A stretch of DNA of 64,000 nt from JBCBKL01 sp038521825 (lineage in GTDB: Bacteria; Pseudomonadota; Alphaproteobacteria; Rhodobacterales; Rhodobacteraceae): NCBI GenBank assembly GCA_038521825.1, contig JBCBKL010000004.1:124001-188000 (forward strand), given 5' to 3'. Of the stretch, positions 16,867 to 26,059 are shown piece by piece (position 1 is the stretch's first letter; each line of letters begins with the position of its first letter). Made by a program: the position numbers and the translations under genes. The notes beneath the pieces were generated by a model that saw only the letters and a program-made list of their open reading frames with translations, searched no databases and was not told the origin of the DNA.

Positions 16867-17628
16867 ATGGATTCGCAAGACTATCAAGCGGCGCTCGCCG
16901 CGTTGGCCTGGCAGGTCGATCTGGGCGCGGACGAGGCCATTGGGGATGCACCCGTCGATCGTTATGCGCTGGAGGCAACCAAGCCCAAGCCCGCGCCACA
17001 AGATTCGCCTCACCTGGTGACCGAGGATGTCGACCCGGTCGCCTTCGCCCGCGCGGCAGCGGGATCAGCCGCCACCCTGGACGATCTGAAAGCCGCGCTT
17101 GGCGCGTATGAGCATTGCGAGCTCAAAAAGGGCGCGCGTAATCTTGTCTTTGCCGACGGTCTACCCAAGGCCCGTGTGATGATTGTGGGTGAGGCGCCGG
17201 GCCGGGACGAGGACCGCGAAGGCCGGCCCTTTGTCGGTCGGGCCGGTCAGTTGCTCGACCGCATGCTGGCCGCCATCGATATGGGTCGCGCAGATGCCGA
17301 GGCACCCGTATACATCACGAACGTGCTGCCATGGCGTCCGCCTCAAAACCGCGATCCGCGCCCGGAGGAGATCGCGATGATGAAACCGTTTCTTGAGCGG
17401 CATATCGCTTTGATTTCGCCCCAAGCCCTTGTGGTCATGGGCAATATCAGCTGTCAGGCGCTGCTTGGCAAAAAGGGCATCACCCGCTTGCGCGGAACCT
17501 GGACCGAGGCGCATGGCGTCCCCGCTCTGCCGATGTTCCACCCGGCCTATCTGCTGCGCAACCCGTCGGCCAAACGCGAGACATGGGCCGATCTGCTGAC
17601 GTTAAAGGCGCGGTTACGCGATGGTTGA
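16867..17628 (+). CDS. Uracil-DNA glycosylase, family 4-like, iron-sulfur cysteines missing
   Basis: Removes uracil from DNA, starting base excision repair. Signatures are GEAPGRDEDREGRPFVGRAG (108-127), ITNVLPWRPPQNRDP (150-164) and MFHPAYLLR (223-231). The four Cys that ligate the [4Fe-4S] cluster of classical family 4 enzymes are not conserved: only C84 (in YEHCELK) is recognisable, and W156 replaces the third Cys in the xxRPP motif. Cluster-free relatives are, I believe, known in alphaproteobacteria. The N-terminal 70 residues are a Pro/Ala-rich extension. The gene overlaps the LysE-family gene by 8 bp. Confidence 0.88.
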   Translation: MDSQDYQAALAALAWQVDLGADEAIGDAPVDRYALEATKPKPAPQDSPHLVTEDVDPVAFARAAAGSAATLDDLKAALGAYEHCELKKGARNLVFADGLPKARVMIVGEAPGRDEDREGRPFVGRAGQLLDRMLAAIDMGRADAEAPVYITNVLPWRPPQNRDPRPEEIAMMKPFLERHIALISPQALVVMGNISCQALLGKKGITRLRGTWTEAHGVPALPMFHPAYLLRNPSAKRETWADLLTLKARLRDG

Positions 17629-18232
17629 TCCGGTATTGCTGTTGGCGTTCATCCCCGCCGGTTTGGCGCTGAACCTTACACCCGGTGCTGACATGATTTT
17701 TTGCCTTGGCCAGGGGCTGCGGGCGGGCAAGCGGGCCGCGCTGGCGGCGAGTGCGGGGATCTCTGTGGGCGCCTTCATCCACACCACGCTGGCGGGTTTG
17801 GGTCTGGGGGCTGTCGTCGCAGCGGTACCGTGGGCTTTCGAGGTCATCCGTTGGGTCGGCGTGGCCTATCTGCTCTGGCTGGCGGCCAGCACGATAAGGC
17901 ATGCAGGCGCTCCCCCCAAACAAGACGCTGTGCCAGCCGCACGGGCCTTTCGCGCAGGATTGTTCGTTAATCTCAGCAATCCAAAGGTCATTCTATTCGT
18001 GCTGGCCTTCATCCCGCAATTTATCGCGCCCGAGGCAGGGCCGATCCTTGGCCAATTCTTGATCTACGGCATGATACTGGCCGTTGGCGGCTTTGTCGTG
18101 AATGGCGCAGTCGGGGTATTTGCCAGCGGAGCCGGGCGTAGGCTGGCGCGGGGCAGCCGGGTTCTGGATTGGGTATCGGGCAGCATATTCGGTCTGTTGG
18201 CTGTCCGCCTTGCCGTGTTGGAGAGAGCATGA
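17621..18232 (+). CDS. LysE/RhtB-family amino acid exporter
   Basis: A 203-residue inner-membrane protein with about six hydrophobic helices. The LysE signature lies near the N-terminus: FIPAGLALNLTPGADMIFCLGQGLRAG. FRAGLFVNLSNPKVILFVLAFIPQF follows in the middle. Members export lysine, homoserine, threonine or similar compounds, and the substrate here cannot be told. It overlaps the uracil-DNA glycosylase gene upstream and moaB downstream, so the three are coupled without an obvious functional link. Confidence 0.9.
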   Translation: MVDPVLLLAFIPAGLALNLTPGADMIFCLGQGLRAGKRAALAASAGISVGAFIHTTLAGLGLGAVVAAVPWAFEVIRWVGVAYLLWLAASTIRHAGAPPKQDAVPAARAFRAGLFVNLSNPKVILFVLAFIPQFIAPEAGPILGQFLIYGMILAVGGFVVNGAVGVFASGAGRRLARGSRVLDWVSGSIFGLLAVRLAVLERA

Positions 18233-18771
18233 GCCGTATCGACGAAAGCCTAGAATTCATTCCCATCCGCATCGCAGTGCTGACGGTCAGCGACACCCGC
18301 AGCCTCGCCGAGGACAAATCCGGCGACACGCTGGTTGGTCGGATCGACGGGGCAGGACACGTGATTGCAGCCCGGACCATCCTGCCCGACGAGCGCAACC
18401 AGATCGCCAATCAACTAAGGGCATGGTGCGACGATCCGGAGATCGATGTCGTGATTTCGACCGGGGGCACCGGGCTGACCGGACGGGATGTGACGGTCGA
18501 GGCGCATCGCGATGTCTACGAAAAAGAGATCGACGCTTTTGGCACCGTTTTCACCTGGGTTTCCATGCAAAAGATCGGAACTTCGGCTGTCCAAAGCCGG
18601 GCAACGGGCGGTGTCCGGAATGGCACCTATCTATTTGCACTACCAGGCAGCCCCGGGGCCTGCAAAGACGCGTGGGACGAGATCCTGGCAAAGCAGCTGG
18701 ATTATCGCCATCGTCCCTGTAATTTCGTCGAGATTCTACCGCGTCTTGACGAGCATCGGCGACGGAAATAG
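18229..18771 (+). CDS. moaB: Molybdopterin adenylyltransferase-like protein MoaB
   Basis: A 180-residue MoaB/Mog-type protein: IAVLTVSDTRSLAEDKSGD near the start, STGGTGLTGRDVTVEA in the middle (the SGGTG molybdopterin-binding loop), and ALPGSPGACKDAWDEIL late. It adenylates molybdopterin in molybdenum cofactor synthesis. I use the ATG at 18229 that overlaps the LysE-family stop (ATGA). The other cofactor genes (mobA, mobB, moeA) sit 13 kb away. Confidence 0.93.
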   Translation: MSRIDESLEFIPIRIAVLTVSDTRSLAEDKSGDTLVGRIDGAGHVIAARTILPDERNQIANQLRAWCDDPEIDVVISTGGTGLTGRDVTVEAHRDVYEKEIDAFGTVFTWVSMQKIGTSAVQSRATGGVRNGTYLFALPGSPGACKDAWDEILAKQLDYRHRPCNFVEILPRLDEHRRRK

Positions 18772-18854
18772 CGCATTCGTGCGTAACACTCTCGTGCCTT
18801 GGTATTCCTTGGGCGCTCCCTAGGTTATACTGGGCGGGACATGGGGTCACTAAC

Positions 18855-20312
18855 ATGCGGTTTTTGCGGCAAAGTCTGATCGGTATCTTTCTTGCGGCGC
18901 TCACATTCGGGCTGCTGGCTTATGCCGCGCAGATGGTTATCGGCGCGATCCAAGAGCGCATGGCGGAATCCAGCAAGGTTCCGCCGCAGCGCGAACGCGT
19001 CTTTGTCGTTAACGTGGTCATGGCCGAGATTGGAACGCACACGCCCTATCTCGAAGCCTTTGGCGAAGTAAAAAGCCGCAGGACGCTCGAAGTCAGAAGT
19101 GCGGCCTCGGGGTGGGTCACGGAACTGTCCGAGGTCTTTGAGGATGGGGGCAGTGTCAAACGCGGTCAGGTCCTGATGCGGATCGACCCCACCGATGCGC
19201 AGGCGGCATTGGCCCGAGCAGAGGCCGATTTGCTCGATGCGCAGGCGGAACTGCGCGATGCTGAACGTCTGATCGTCCTGGCTCACGACGAAGAAGCGGC
19301 TGCGCGGGAACAATCGGTGTTGCGTGACCGCGCCTATGAGCGACAGAAAGATCTCGAAACCCGGGGTGTCGGCACCGCTGCGGCCGTGGAATCGGCAGAA
19401 CTGTCTGCGTCGTCTGCCCGTCAGGCGGTGTTGGCGAGTCGTCAGTCGGTGGCGCAGGCCGAAGCGCGGATTGATCAGGCAAAAACAACCCTTACAAGGG
19501 CTGAGATCGCGCTGGAAGAGGCCGAGCGCATGCTCGATGACACAACGCTGGTCGCACCTTTCGATGGCACGCTCAGCGATGCCTCAATGGTTGAGGGCCG
19601 CCTTGTTACCCAGAACGAGAAACTTGCGGAACTGATCGATCCCGATGCGCTCGAAGTTTCATTTCGGGTCTCAACTGCGCAATACGCTCGCCTGCTGGAT
19701 AGCGACGGCGCTTTGCGACGGGCCGAGTTGGAGGCGACGCTTGTGGTCTCGGGCATCGATCTGACAACGACCGGGCAGATCACCCGCGCAAGTGCCGCCA
19801 CAGGAGATGGCCAGACCGGGCGGCTGGTCTTTGCCACACTTGACCGGGCGGTTGGGTTCAAGCCGGGCGACTTCGTGAATGTTCGGGTTCAGGAACAGCC
19901 GATTGATACCGTCGTGCGCCTGCCATCATCGGCCTATGACCCGGCGGGCGCAGTGTTGGTACTGGGCGAAGGGGATCGGTTGGAACGGCTAACGGCGACG
20001 CTGGTGCGCCGACAGGGTGATGTCGTGCTGGTCAGCGGGCCGGACTTGGAGGGCCGCGAAATCGTGCAATCCCGCTCTCCTCTCTTGGGGCCGGGCATTC
20101 TGGTTCGGCCCGTGCGCCGTGGCGCAGTGCCGGAACAGGCTGGCCCCGAAATGGTCGAACTCAGCGATGAGCGTCGCGCCCGGCTTGTGGCGTTTGTCGA
20201 AGGCAACAGCCGTATGCCGGCCGAGGCCAAGGCACGAGTTCTTGCCCGTCTCAATGAACCCAGTGTCCCGGTCCGCATGGTGCAGCGCATCGAAAGTCAG
20301 ATGGGCAGCTGA
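18855..20312 (+). CDS. RND efflux periplasmic adaptor
   Basis: Membrane fusion protein of 485 residues with an N-terminal membrane anchor (GIFLAALTFGLLAYAA). A lipoyl/barrel-sandwich half follows (YLEAFGEVKSRRTLEVRSAAS and GGSVKRGQVLMRIDP). A long alpha-helical hairpin rich in Ala/Glu/Arg covers about residues 115-225, and the second lipoyl half (TTLVAPFDGTLSDASMVEG) and a beta-barrel complete the protein. It bridges the pump to an outer membrane channel. The start of the pump gene follows after 2 bp. No TolC-type gene is present here, so it must use an unlinked one. Confidence 0.92.
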   Translation: MRFLRQSLIGIFLAALTFGLLAYAAQMVIGAIQERMAESSKVPPQRERVFVVNVVMAEIGTHTPYLEAFGEVKSRRTLEVRSAASGWVTELSEVFEDGGSVKRGQVLMRIDPTDAQAALARAEADLLDAQAELRDAERLIVLAHDEEAAAREQSVLRDRAYERQKDLETRGVGTAAAVESAELSASSARQAVLASRQSVAQAEARIDQAKTTLTRAEIALEEAERMLDDTTLVAPFDGTLSDASMVEGRLVTQNEKLAELIDPDALEVSFRVSTAQYARLLDSDGALRRAELEATLVVSGIDLTTTGQITRASAATGDGQTGRLVFATLDRAVGFKPGDFVNVRVQEQPIDTVVRLPSSAYDPAGAVLVLGEGDRLERLTATLVRRQGDVVLVSGPDLEGREIVQSRSPLLGPGILVRPVRRGAVPEQAGPEMVELSDERRARLVAFVEGNSRMPAEAKARVLARLNEPSVPVRMVQRIESQMGS

Positions 20313-20314
20313 TC

Positions 20315-23300
20315 ATGGCCCGAGAGATTCCCGCAGCCGCGGGCGGCATTCTGTCATACTTCACCCGCCATCGGACGATCGCCAACTTGTTGCTGGTCAT
20401 CATGGTCGTCGCGGGCTTTGTCGCTGCTCCGAACATGCGGGCCCAGTTCTTTCCGGATGTGATCGTCGACAACGTACGGGTCACGGCAGATTGGGACGGG
20501 GCCGGAGCCGAGGACATCGATGCCGGTATCGTACAGGTGCTGGAGCCCACGCTGCTGGCTGTCGAAGGGGTTGAGAGTTCCGACTCGATCGCCCGCGAAG
20601 GCTGGATGCAGATCACGCTGGAGTTCGAACCGGGATGGGACATGGCCCGTGCCGCCGATGACGTGCAGGCGGCGGTCGAAGGCGTAACCAACCTGCCGGA
20701 GGAGGTTGACGAACCCACGGTCCGCCGCGGTGCCTGGCGCGACCGCGTGACCGATGTGGTAATCACTGGGCCGTTTGCCCCCGACCAGTTGGGCCAGTTC
20801 GCTGATGAATTCGTCACCCGTCTGTTCAATGAAGGCGTGACGCGGACCACGATCCGGGGCGTCGCGGCGCCGCTGACAATGATCGAAGTCCCGTCGATCA
20901 ATCTGATCGCCTACGATGTCACGATGTCGGACATCGCCCAAGCCATCGCGGCCGAGGTGGACGCAGCTCCCGCTGGCGATGTTCTTGGGGCGAATGCGCG
21001 GGTCCGGACCGGTACGGAAAAGCGGACGGCAGAGGAAATCGCTCAGATCGTGCTGCGGTCGAACCCGGATGGTTCAAAGCTGACAGTGGGCGATGTCGCC
21101 CAGATCGAAGTGCAAGGCAGCAACCGCGAGCGCAGTTATTTCGTCGGCGAGGAGCCTGCGGTTTCGATCCGGGTCGATCGTTCGGCCAAGGGCGATGCGA
21201 TCTCGGTGCAGGAAAAGGTCGAGCAGGTAGCGGCGCGCTTCGAGGCGACCCTGCCTGAGACGGTTTCGGTCGAGTTGATCCGAACGCGCGCCGAGGCCAT
21301 TACCGGCCGTCTCAACCTGCTGATCGACAACGGCCTGATCGGGCTGGCGCTCGTGGTTTCGCTGCTTTTCCTGTTTCTCAATGCACGAACGGCCTTTTGG
21401 GTGGCGGCGGGCATCCCCGTTGCGATGATGGCAACCATCGCCCTGATGTATCTGGGTGGGCTCACGATCAACATGGTTTCGCTCTTTGGCCTGATCATAA
21501 CGCTGGGCATCGTGGTCGATGACGCCATCGTGGTCGGTGAGCATGCCGATCACCGGTATCGACACTATGGCGAGCGTCCGGTCGTCGCGGCCGAGAATGC
21601 CGCCCGGCGCATGGCGATGCCTGTTTTTGCCGCGACCCTCACAACGATCATCGCGTTCTGGGGACTGGTTTTCGTGGGCGGGCGCTTTGGCGATCTGATC
21701 CGGGATATTCCATTTACTGTCATTGCGGTACTTGCGGCCTCGTTGGTCGAATGCTTCCTGATCCTGCCCCATCATATGTCCCATGCCTTGGCAGCGGCAC
21801 AGGCCGAGCGGTGGTACGACTGGCCCTCGCGCCAGGTGAATCGGGGTTTTGTCTGGTGCCGTGAAAACCTGTTCCGGCCGTTCATGGGGGCGGTCATCAA
21901 GGCCCGTTATGCTGTGCTCGCCGGTGTCACACTCGTGCTGGCCAGCCAGTCGGTCCTCTTTATCAATGGCGACGTGCAATGGCGTTTTTTCAATGCGCCC
22001 GAGCGCAGCTCGGTCACCGGGAATTTTGCGATGGCTGAAGGGGCCACGCGCGCGGATTCCTTTGCGATGATGCTGGAATTGCAGCGTGCGACAGAGGAGC
22101 TGGCCCGCGAGGTTGAAGACCGCATCGGGGTCTATCCGGTCGACTATGTCATCACTGAAATCGGCGGCAATGCGGGGCGCGGTCTTTCGGGGGCCGACAG
22201 CAAGGATAAGGATCTGTTGGGAGCAATCTCGATCGAGCTGATCGATGCTGACCTGCGAGCGGGCTATTCCAGCTTTGCGTTCGTGGGCGAGTTGCAGGAC
22301 AGGGTCGTGCATCACCCGCTGGCCGAAACCGTCAGCTTCCGCGGGTGGCGGTCGGGGCCAGGTGGCGACTCCCTCGATGTGCAGTTTTACGGGGCAGACA
22401 GCGACACCCTCAAGGCGGCTGCCGAAGATCTCAAGCGGGCGACCCTTCAATATCCCGAAGTGTCTGCAGTCGAGGATAATCTGGCCTATGACAAAGAAGA
22501 ACTGATCCTCGATCTGACGCCGCAAGGACAGGCGCTTGGCTTTACCATCGATGTGCTGGGCCGCGCCCTACGAGACCGCCTGAACGGGATCGAGGCGGCC
22601 ACCTATCCAGACGGGGCACGCAGCGCAGAGATACGCGTGGAATTGCCCGAGGGCGAGCTGACAGCGGATTTTCTGGAACGAACCCAGATGCGCACGCCCG
22701 AAGGCGCCTATGTGCCGCTGGCTGATATCGTGAGCGTCGAACGGCGCACCGGGTTTTCGACCGTGCGCCGCGAAAACGGGATCCGCGTGGTTTCGGTTAC
22801 GGGCGATATCTCCGAGGATGATCCGGCGCGCGCGACCGAGATCACCCGTGCCCTCGAAGAGGATATCTTGCCCGCGATCGCCGCCGAACGACAGGTGGAC
22901 TGGCGGCTGTCCGGTCTAAGCGAACAGGAAGATCAGTTTCTGAGCGATGCGGCCCTTGGTTTTGTCCTGTGTCTAACGGGCATATACCTTGTCCTGTCGT
23001 GGGTTTTTGCCAGTTGGACCCGACCCATTGTGGTCATGGCAATCATTCCTTTCGGACTGATTGGCACGATCTATGGCCATTATGTCTGGGAGGTCCCGCT
23101 GAGTATGTTCACCGTCGTCGGGCTGTTGGGGATGACAGGAATTATCATCAACGACTCGATTGTTCTGGTGACCACGATTGACCAATACGCCAAGACACGC
23201 GGGCTGATTCCGTCGATCATCGATGGCGCTGCGGATCGACTGCGACCGGTAATGCTGACGACGCTGACGACTGTGTTGGGCATGGCGCCACTGCTCTATG

Positions 23301-23722
23301 AGCAATCGCAACAGGCCCAGTTTCTGAAGCCCACCGTCATTACCCTGGTCTATGGTCTGGGCTTTGGCGTGATCCTTGTCCTTTTGGTTGTGCCGTCTTT
23401 GGTCGCCGTGCAGCATGACGTCGCCAAGTATACAGCCTCGATGCGGCGAGGCGTGCGGATGCGACCCAAGGGCGTGCGGGCGGGCATGCTTGGCCTTTGG
23501 GGCGTTTTGGCTGCCTGGGCCGGCTATACGATAGGGTTCGCCGCTTTTGCCGGGAACCTGCCGGGGCCGCTGGCCAATGTCCTTGCCGATGTTGGCAATC
23601 CGACACCGGCCCGCGACGCGCTGGTCCTCTTTATCGCCGGAGCGGCAATTATCATTCTGGCAGTTTATCTGGCCGCTGCAATCGGTCTGCTCCTGCAGCG
23701 TATGTTCAACCGAACGGCCTAG
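20315..23722 (+). CDS. RND-family efflux permease
   Basis: The 1135-residue pump belongs to the AcrB/HAE1-type resistance-nodulation-division family. It has one helix near the N-terminus (ANLLLVIMVVAGFVA), a first periplasmic loop, a six-helix bundle containing GIVVDDAIVVGEHADHRY (helix 4, proton-relay Asp pair), and a second loop. A final bundle includes GIIINDSIVLV. A C-terminal extension of about 90 residues contains two more hydrophobic segments, beyond the usual 1030-1050 residues. Substrates cannot be predicted. It is in an operon with the adaptor, and its stop overlaps the convergent DsbD-like gene. Confidence 0.93.
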   Translation: MAREIPAAAGGILSYFTRHRTIANLLLVIMVVAGFVAAPNMRAQFFPDVIVDNVRVTADWDGAGAEDIDAGIVQVLEPTLLAVEGVESSDSIAREGWMQITLEFEPGWDMARAADDVQAAVEGVTNLPEEVDEPTVRRGAWRDRVTDVVITGPFAPDQLGQFADEFVTRLFNEGVTRTTIRGVAAPLTMIEVPSINLIAYDVTMSDIAQAIAAEVDAAPAGDVLGANARVRTGTEKRTAEEIAQIVLRSNPDGSKLTVGDVAQIEVQGSNRERSYFVGEEPAVSIRVDRSAKGDAISVQEKVEQVAARFEATLPETVSVELIRTRAEAITGRLNLLIDNGLIGLALVVSLLFLFLNARTAFWVAAGIPVAMMATIALMYLGGLTINMVSLFGLIITLGIVVDDAIVVGEHADHRYRHYGERPVVAAENAARRMAMPVFAATLTTIIAFWGLVFVGGRFGDLIRDIPFTVIAVLAASLVECFLILPHHMSHALAAAQAERWYDWPSRQVNRGFVWCRENLFRPFMGAVIKARYAVLAGVTLVLASQSVLFINGDVQWRFFNAPERSSVTGNFAMAEGATRADSFAMMLELQRATEELAREVEDRIGVYPVDYVITEIGGNAGRGLSGADSKDKDLLGAISIELIDADLRAGYSSFAFVGELQDRVVHHPLAETVSFRGWRSGPGGDSLDVQFYGADSDTLKAAAEDLKRATLQYPEVSAVEDNLAYDKEELILDLTPQGQALGFTIDVLGRALRDRLNGIEAATYPDGARSAEIRVELPEGELTADFLERTQMRTPEGAYVPLADIVSVERRTGFSTVRRENGIRVVSVTGDISEDDPARATEITRALEEDILPAIAAERQVDWRLSGLSEQEDQFLSDAALGFVLCLTGIYLVLSWVFASWTRPIVVMAIIPFGLIGTIYGHYVWEVPLSMFTVVGLLGMTGIIINDSIVLVTTIDQYAKTRGLIPSIIDGAADRLRPVMLTTLTTVLGMAPLLYEQSQQAQFLKPTVITLVYGLGFGVILVLLVVPSLVAVQHDVAKYTASMRRGVRMRPKGVRAGMLGLWGVLAAWAGYTIGFAAFAGNLPGPLANVLADVGNPTPARDALVLFIAGAAIIILAVYLAAAIGLLLQRMFNRTA

Positions 23723-24525
23723 CCAGCGCCGCAACCGATGACATCGACGGCGTAATTCGCACCGATGATTGTGATGCGGACGTCAGACCGATCTATGGAA
23801 AATGCCCCGCCCTGCGCCTGGATCATTTCGGAAACGGCAACCACCGTGTTTCCCTGGCGCTTTGTATCCGCCTCGCTGATCCAAAGATCAGCGCGCCCCG
23901 CCTCTATCACCGCCACTTCTGTCCCGCCAGTATGGGGCAGATCGACATGCGCCTCGATCTCGATCCCGTCGGGCGTCGGACGCAAAAGGCAGGTTGACGC
24001 ACTGACCTCGGCCTCTTTCGCCGAATAGGGGACAGATGCGAGGGCTGCGGCGATGGCAGGGGTCGGGCGGGTTTCGGTGCCGTCTAGGAGCGCGTCAAAC
24101 TTCAACTGATGCGGCACGCAGACCTCAGCACAAACGCCGAGCGACATGTGCGCCCTAAGGCGCACCGGCTGATCGTCGCGCGCGGGCTGGATTTCGAAGG
24201 GAATGACAACCTCATCCGCGTAGCCGATTGATCGCAGGCCATTGGAGACAAAGATGTCCGGCGTCGGCCAGTGAATTTTGAGCGCTTCGATGTTGCGTGC
24301 CCGCGACCAGTCGAAATGGGGCGGAATGCCCGCGTCGCCTGGCGCGCGCCAATAGGTTTTCCATCCTGGATCCAGCGTCAGGCGCAGGGCCGCCATACGG
24401 GTCCCGTCAGCGCGTTGCCAACCGGCCAACACCTCTGCCTGAACCGGATCGTCGAATGCACCACCGGAAAGGGCGGGGAAGGCGCAAAGCGTTGCGGCAG
24501 AAAACCATGACGTGAAGCATTTCAT
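23719..24525 (-). CDS. Periplasmic DsbD-alpha-like protein
   Basis: The 268-residue secreted protein has a signal peptide (FTSWFSAATLCAFPALSGGAF) and resembles the N-terminal DsbD domain found alone or in copper/ScsB-type proteins. GWKTYWRAPGDAGIPPHFDW and the paired-Cys motif LGVCAEVCVPH are characteristic. Further Cys occur at STCLLRP and near the C-terminus (VIGCGAG). It may receive or pass electrons in the periplasm, but the membrane domain of DsbD is not here. I choose the ATG at 24525, which gives a compact signal peptide. It is convergent with the RND pump, with a 4-bp stop overlap. Confidence 0.82.
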   Translation of the reverse strand: MKCFTSWFSAATLCAFPALSGGAFDDPVQAEVLAGWQRADGTRMAALRLTLDPGWKTYWRAPGDAGIPPHFDWSRARNIEALKIHWPTPDIFVSNGLRSIGYADEVVIPFEIQPARDDQPVRLRAHMSLGVCAEVCVPHQLKFDALLDGTETRPTPAIAAALASVPYSAKEAEVSASTCLLRPTPDGIEIEAHVDLPHTGGTEVAVIEAGRADLWISEADTKRQGNTVVAVSEMIQAQGGAFSIDRSDVRITIIGANYAVDVIGCGAG

Positions 24526-24665
24526 AAAGGCGTTGATGGACGGAACGCCGATCAAAGCCAAGTCACGATCAAGTCAGCCGTGTTTCGCTTGATTGAGCGG
24601 TCTTTGCTTGCGGCTCCGCTCTGGCGGCGTCATGTTGGAGGGGAACCATCTGGAACCTTGGCCGA

Positions 24666-25232
24666 ATGACTGCCGCGCCCGACCTGACAGGCAAGCTGCT
24701 TGTTGCCATGCCCGGAATGACCGACCCCCGGTTTGATCGTTCTGTTGTCTTCCTGTGCGCTTATTCCGAGGAAGGCGCCATGGGATTGATCGTGAACAAG
24801 CCCGCACCCGAACTGATCCTTAGTGACATTCTCGAACAGCTCGAAATCGGCAACGCCAAAGAGACGGCAAAGCTGCCGGTCTATTTCGGCGGTCCGGTCG
24901 AGACGGCCCGCGGCTTTGTCCTGCATTCGGGTGAATACAAGTCGCGGCTGCAAACGCTTGAGGTTGATGACGGTTTTGGCATGACCGCCACGCTTGATGT
25001 ACTGGAAGATCTGGCAAGTGGCGAGGGTCCGGAAAAGGCGATGGTCATGCTGGGGTATTCGGGTTGGGGACCCGGCCAGCTTGATTCCGAGATTGCCCGA
25101 AACGGCTGGCTGGTCGCGAGTGCGGATCCAAAGCTGGTTTTCGGGACCGATTGCGATGACAAGTGGGTTGCCGCGATCAAATCTCTTGGGATCGACCCGC
25201 TGGTCCTGTCGTCAACGGCAGGTCGTGCCTAA
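24666..25232 (+). CDS. YqgE/AlgH family protein
   Basis: A 188-residue protein matching the YqgE/AlgH family (DUF179): LTGKLLVAMPGMTDPRFDRSV at the start, then GAMGLIVNKP, YFGGPVETARGFVLHS and GYSGWGPGQLDSEI. The cellular role of the family is unsettled. It diverges from the DsbD-like gene (140 bp apart) and is convergent with the lipoprotein gene, with stops overlapping at 25229-25232. Confidence 0.95.
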   Translation: MTAAPDLTGKLLVAMPGMTDPRFDRSVVFLCAYSEEGAMGLIVNKPAPELILSDILEQLEIGNAKETAKLPVYFGGPVETARGFVLHSGEYKSRLQTLEVDDGFGMTATLDVLEDLASGEGPEKAMVMLGYSGWGPGQLDSEIARNGWLVASADPKLVFGTDCDDKWVAAIKSLGIDPLVLSSTAGRA

Positions 25233-25834
25233 AGGTCTACCTTGGCAACGCCTTCGAGGATCCCGCCTTCATCGTCCTCATAGTATCTGTCGGTAATGAC
25301 GCCAGCCCGCGCCTCGATTTGGCGCATCAGGTTCGTGGGGAACATCGTCTGCTGAATGTTTTCAAAGCCCGGAACCTGCCGCAAAAGCTGGGTCGAGGCT
25401 GATGTGCAAAACGCACGCGGCACCGGACCGTTCGACTGGGCAAGCCGAAGGGCGATTTCGGCCTGTTCTGGCGTGACTTCCATCTCTTGCGTCACCACAT
25501 GGTGCGTCAGGCGCGCATGGGCGCTCTTGTAACCGGCGAGCACCGCAGGCGATACACCATAAAGCACGTCGTCCTGTTCTGGCACCCGCTTGTTCGAAAA
25601 CGATCCCGCCGGATCGAAGATAACCCGCTGCGAGCCGTTGATCATCAGGGCCGAATGCGCTCCGGAGCCCGTCCGATTGTTGACCATCGTGATGACGGAG
25701 ATCGTCGCCGGTCCCGGCTCGCGGTACTGAACACGATCCACAATCTCTTGCGGGGCGTAGGTGTTCTCGACCACCGTGGCGCATGCGCCTAAAAGCGAGA
25801 GGGCCGCAACAGCCGCAACGATCCGGGAAGGCAT
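25229..25834 (-). CDS. Putative lipoprotein, conserved hypothetical
   Basis: A 201-residue protein with a lipoprotein signal peptide ending in the lipobox LLGAC, so Cys17 should be lipidated. The body starts with a beta strand-rich segment (ATISVITMVNNRTGSGAHSAL) and an H-H-V-V motif (ARLTHHVVTQEME). Conserved Cys lies in PRAFCTSASTQLL. No enzymatic family is recognised. The ATG at 25834 is chosen because it places the lipobox at a normal distance. The oxidase subunit IV gene lies 13 bp upstream on the same strand. Confidence 0.8.
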   Translation of the reverse strand: MPSRIVAAVAALSLLGACATVVENTYAPQEIVDRVQYREPGPATISVITMVNNRTGSGAHSALMINGSQRVIFDPAGSFSNKRVPEQDDVLYGVSPAVLAGYKSAHARLTHHVVTQEMEVTPEQAEIALRLAQSNGPVPRAFCTSASTQLLRQVPGFENIQQTMFPTNLMRQIEARAGVITDRYYEDDEGGILEGVAKVDL

Positions 25835-25847
25835 TATGCGCGGCGCG

Positions 25848-25982
25848 TTAGGTGGCGAAGATCGCCATGAAGAGCAGGATCGCAAAGATCACCGCAACTG
25901 AATAGACCGTCCATTTGATGAAACCATCGAAGGTCTTCTCGTGGACTTCGATATCCATATCACCGTGCTTGTGTTCTGCCAT
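25848..25982 (-). CDS. aa3-type cytochrome c oxidase subunit IV (tiny)
   Basis: A 44-residue single-pass membrane protein: a His/Asp-rich N-terminus (MAEHKHGDMDIEVHEKTFDG) followed by one helix (WTVYSVAVIFAILLFMAIF). This matches the small subunit IV of alphaproteobacterial aa3 cytochrome c oxidase, as in Paracoccus and Rhodobacter, where it packs against the main subunits. The catalytic subunit genes are not in this window. I choose the ATG at 25982 over one at 26063 because only the shorter form is family-like. Confidence 0.88.
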   Translation of the reverse strand: MAEHKHGDMDIEVHEKTFDGFIKWTVYSVAVIFAILLFMAIFAT

Positions 25983-26059
25983 TTCGGGCTCCAGTCTACG
26001 CTTTTTGAGCCAATTAGCCGATGTGCCCGGCCCTGTCACCACGTCAAACGCGCGCAGGC

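Noticed and set aside
21074..22525. 483-codon open frame on the minus strand
   Set aside because: It lies wholly antisense to the RND pump, which has full family motifs. Long antisense frames are common in GC-rich DNA.
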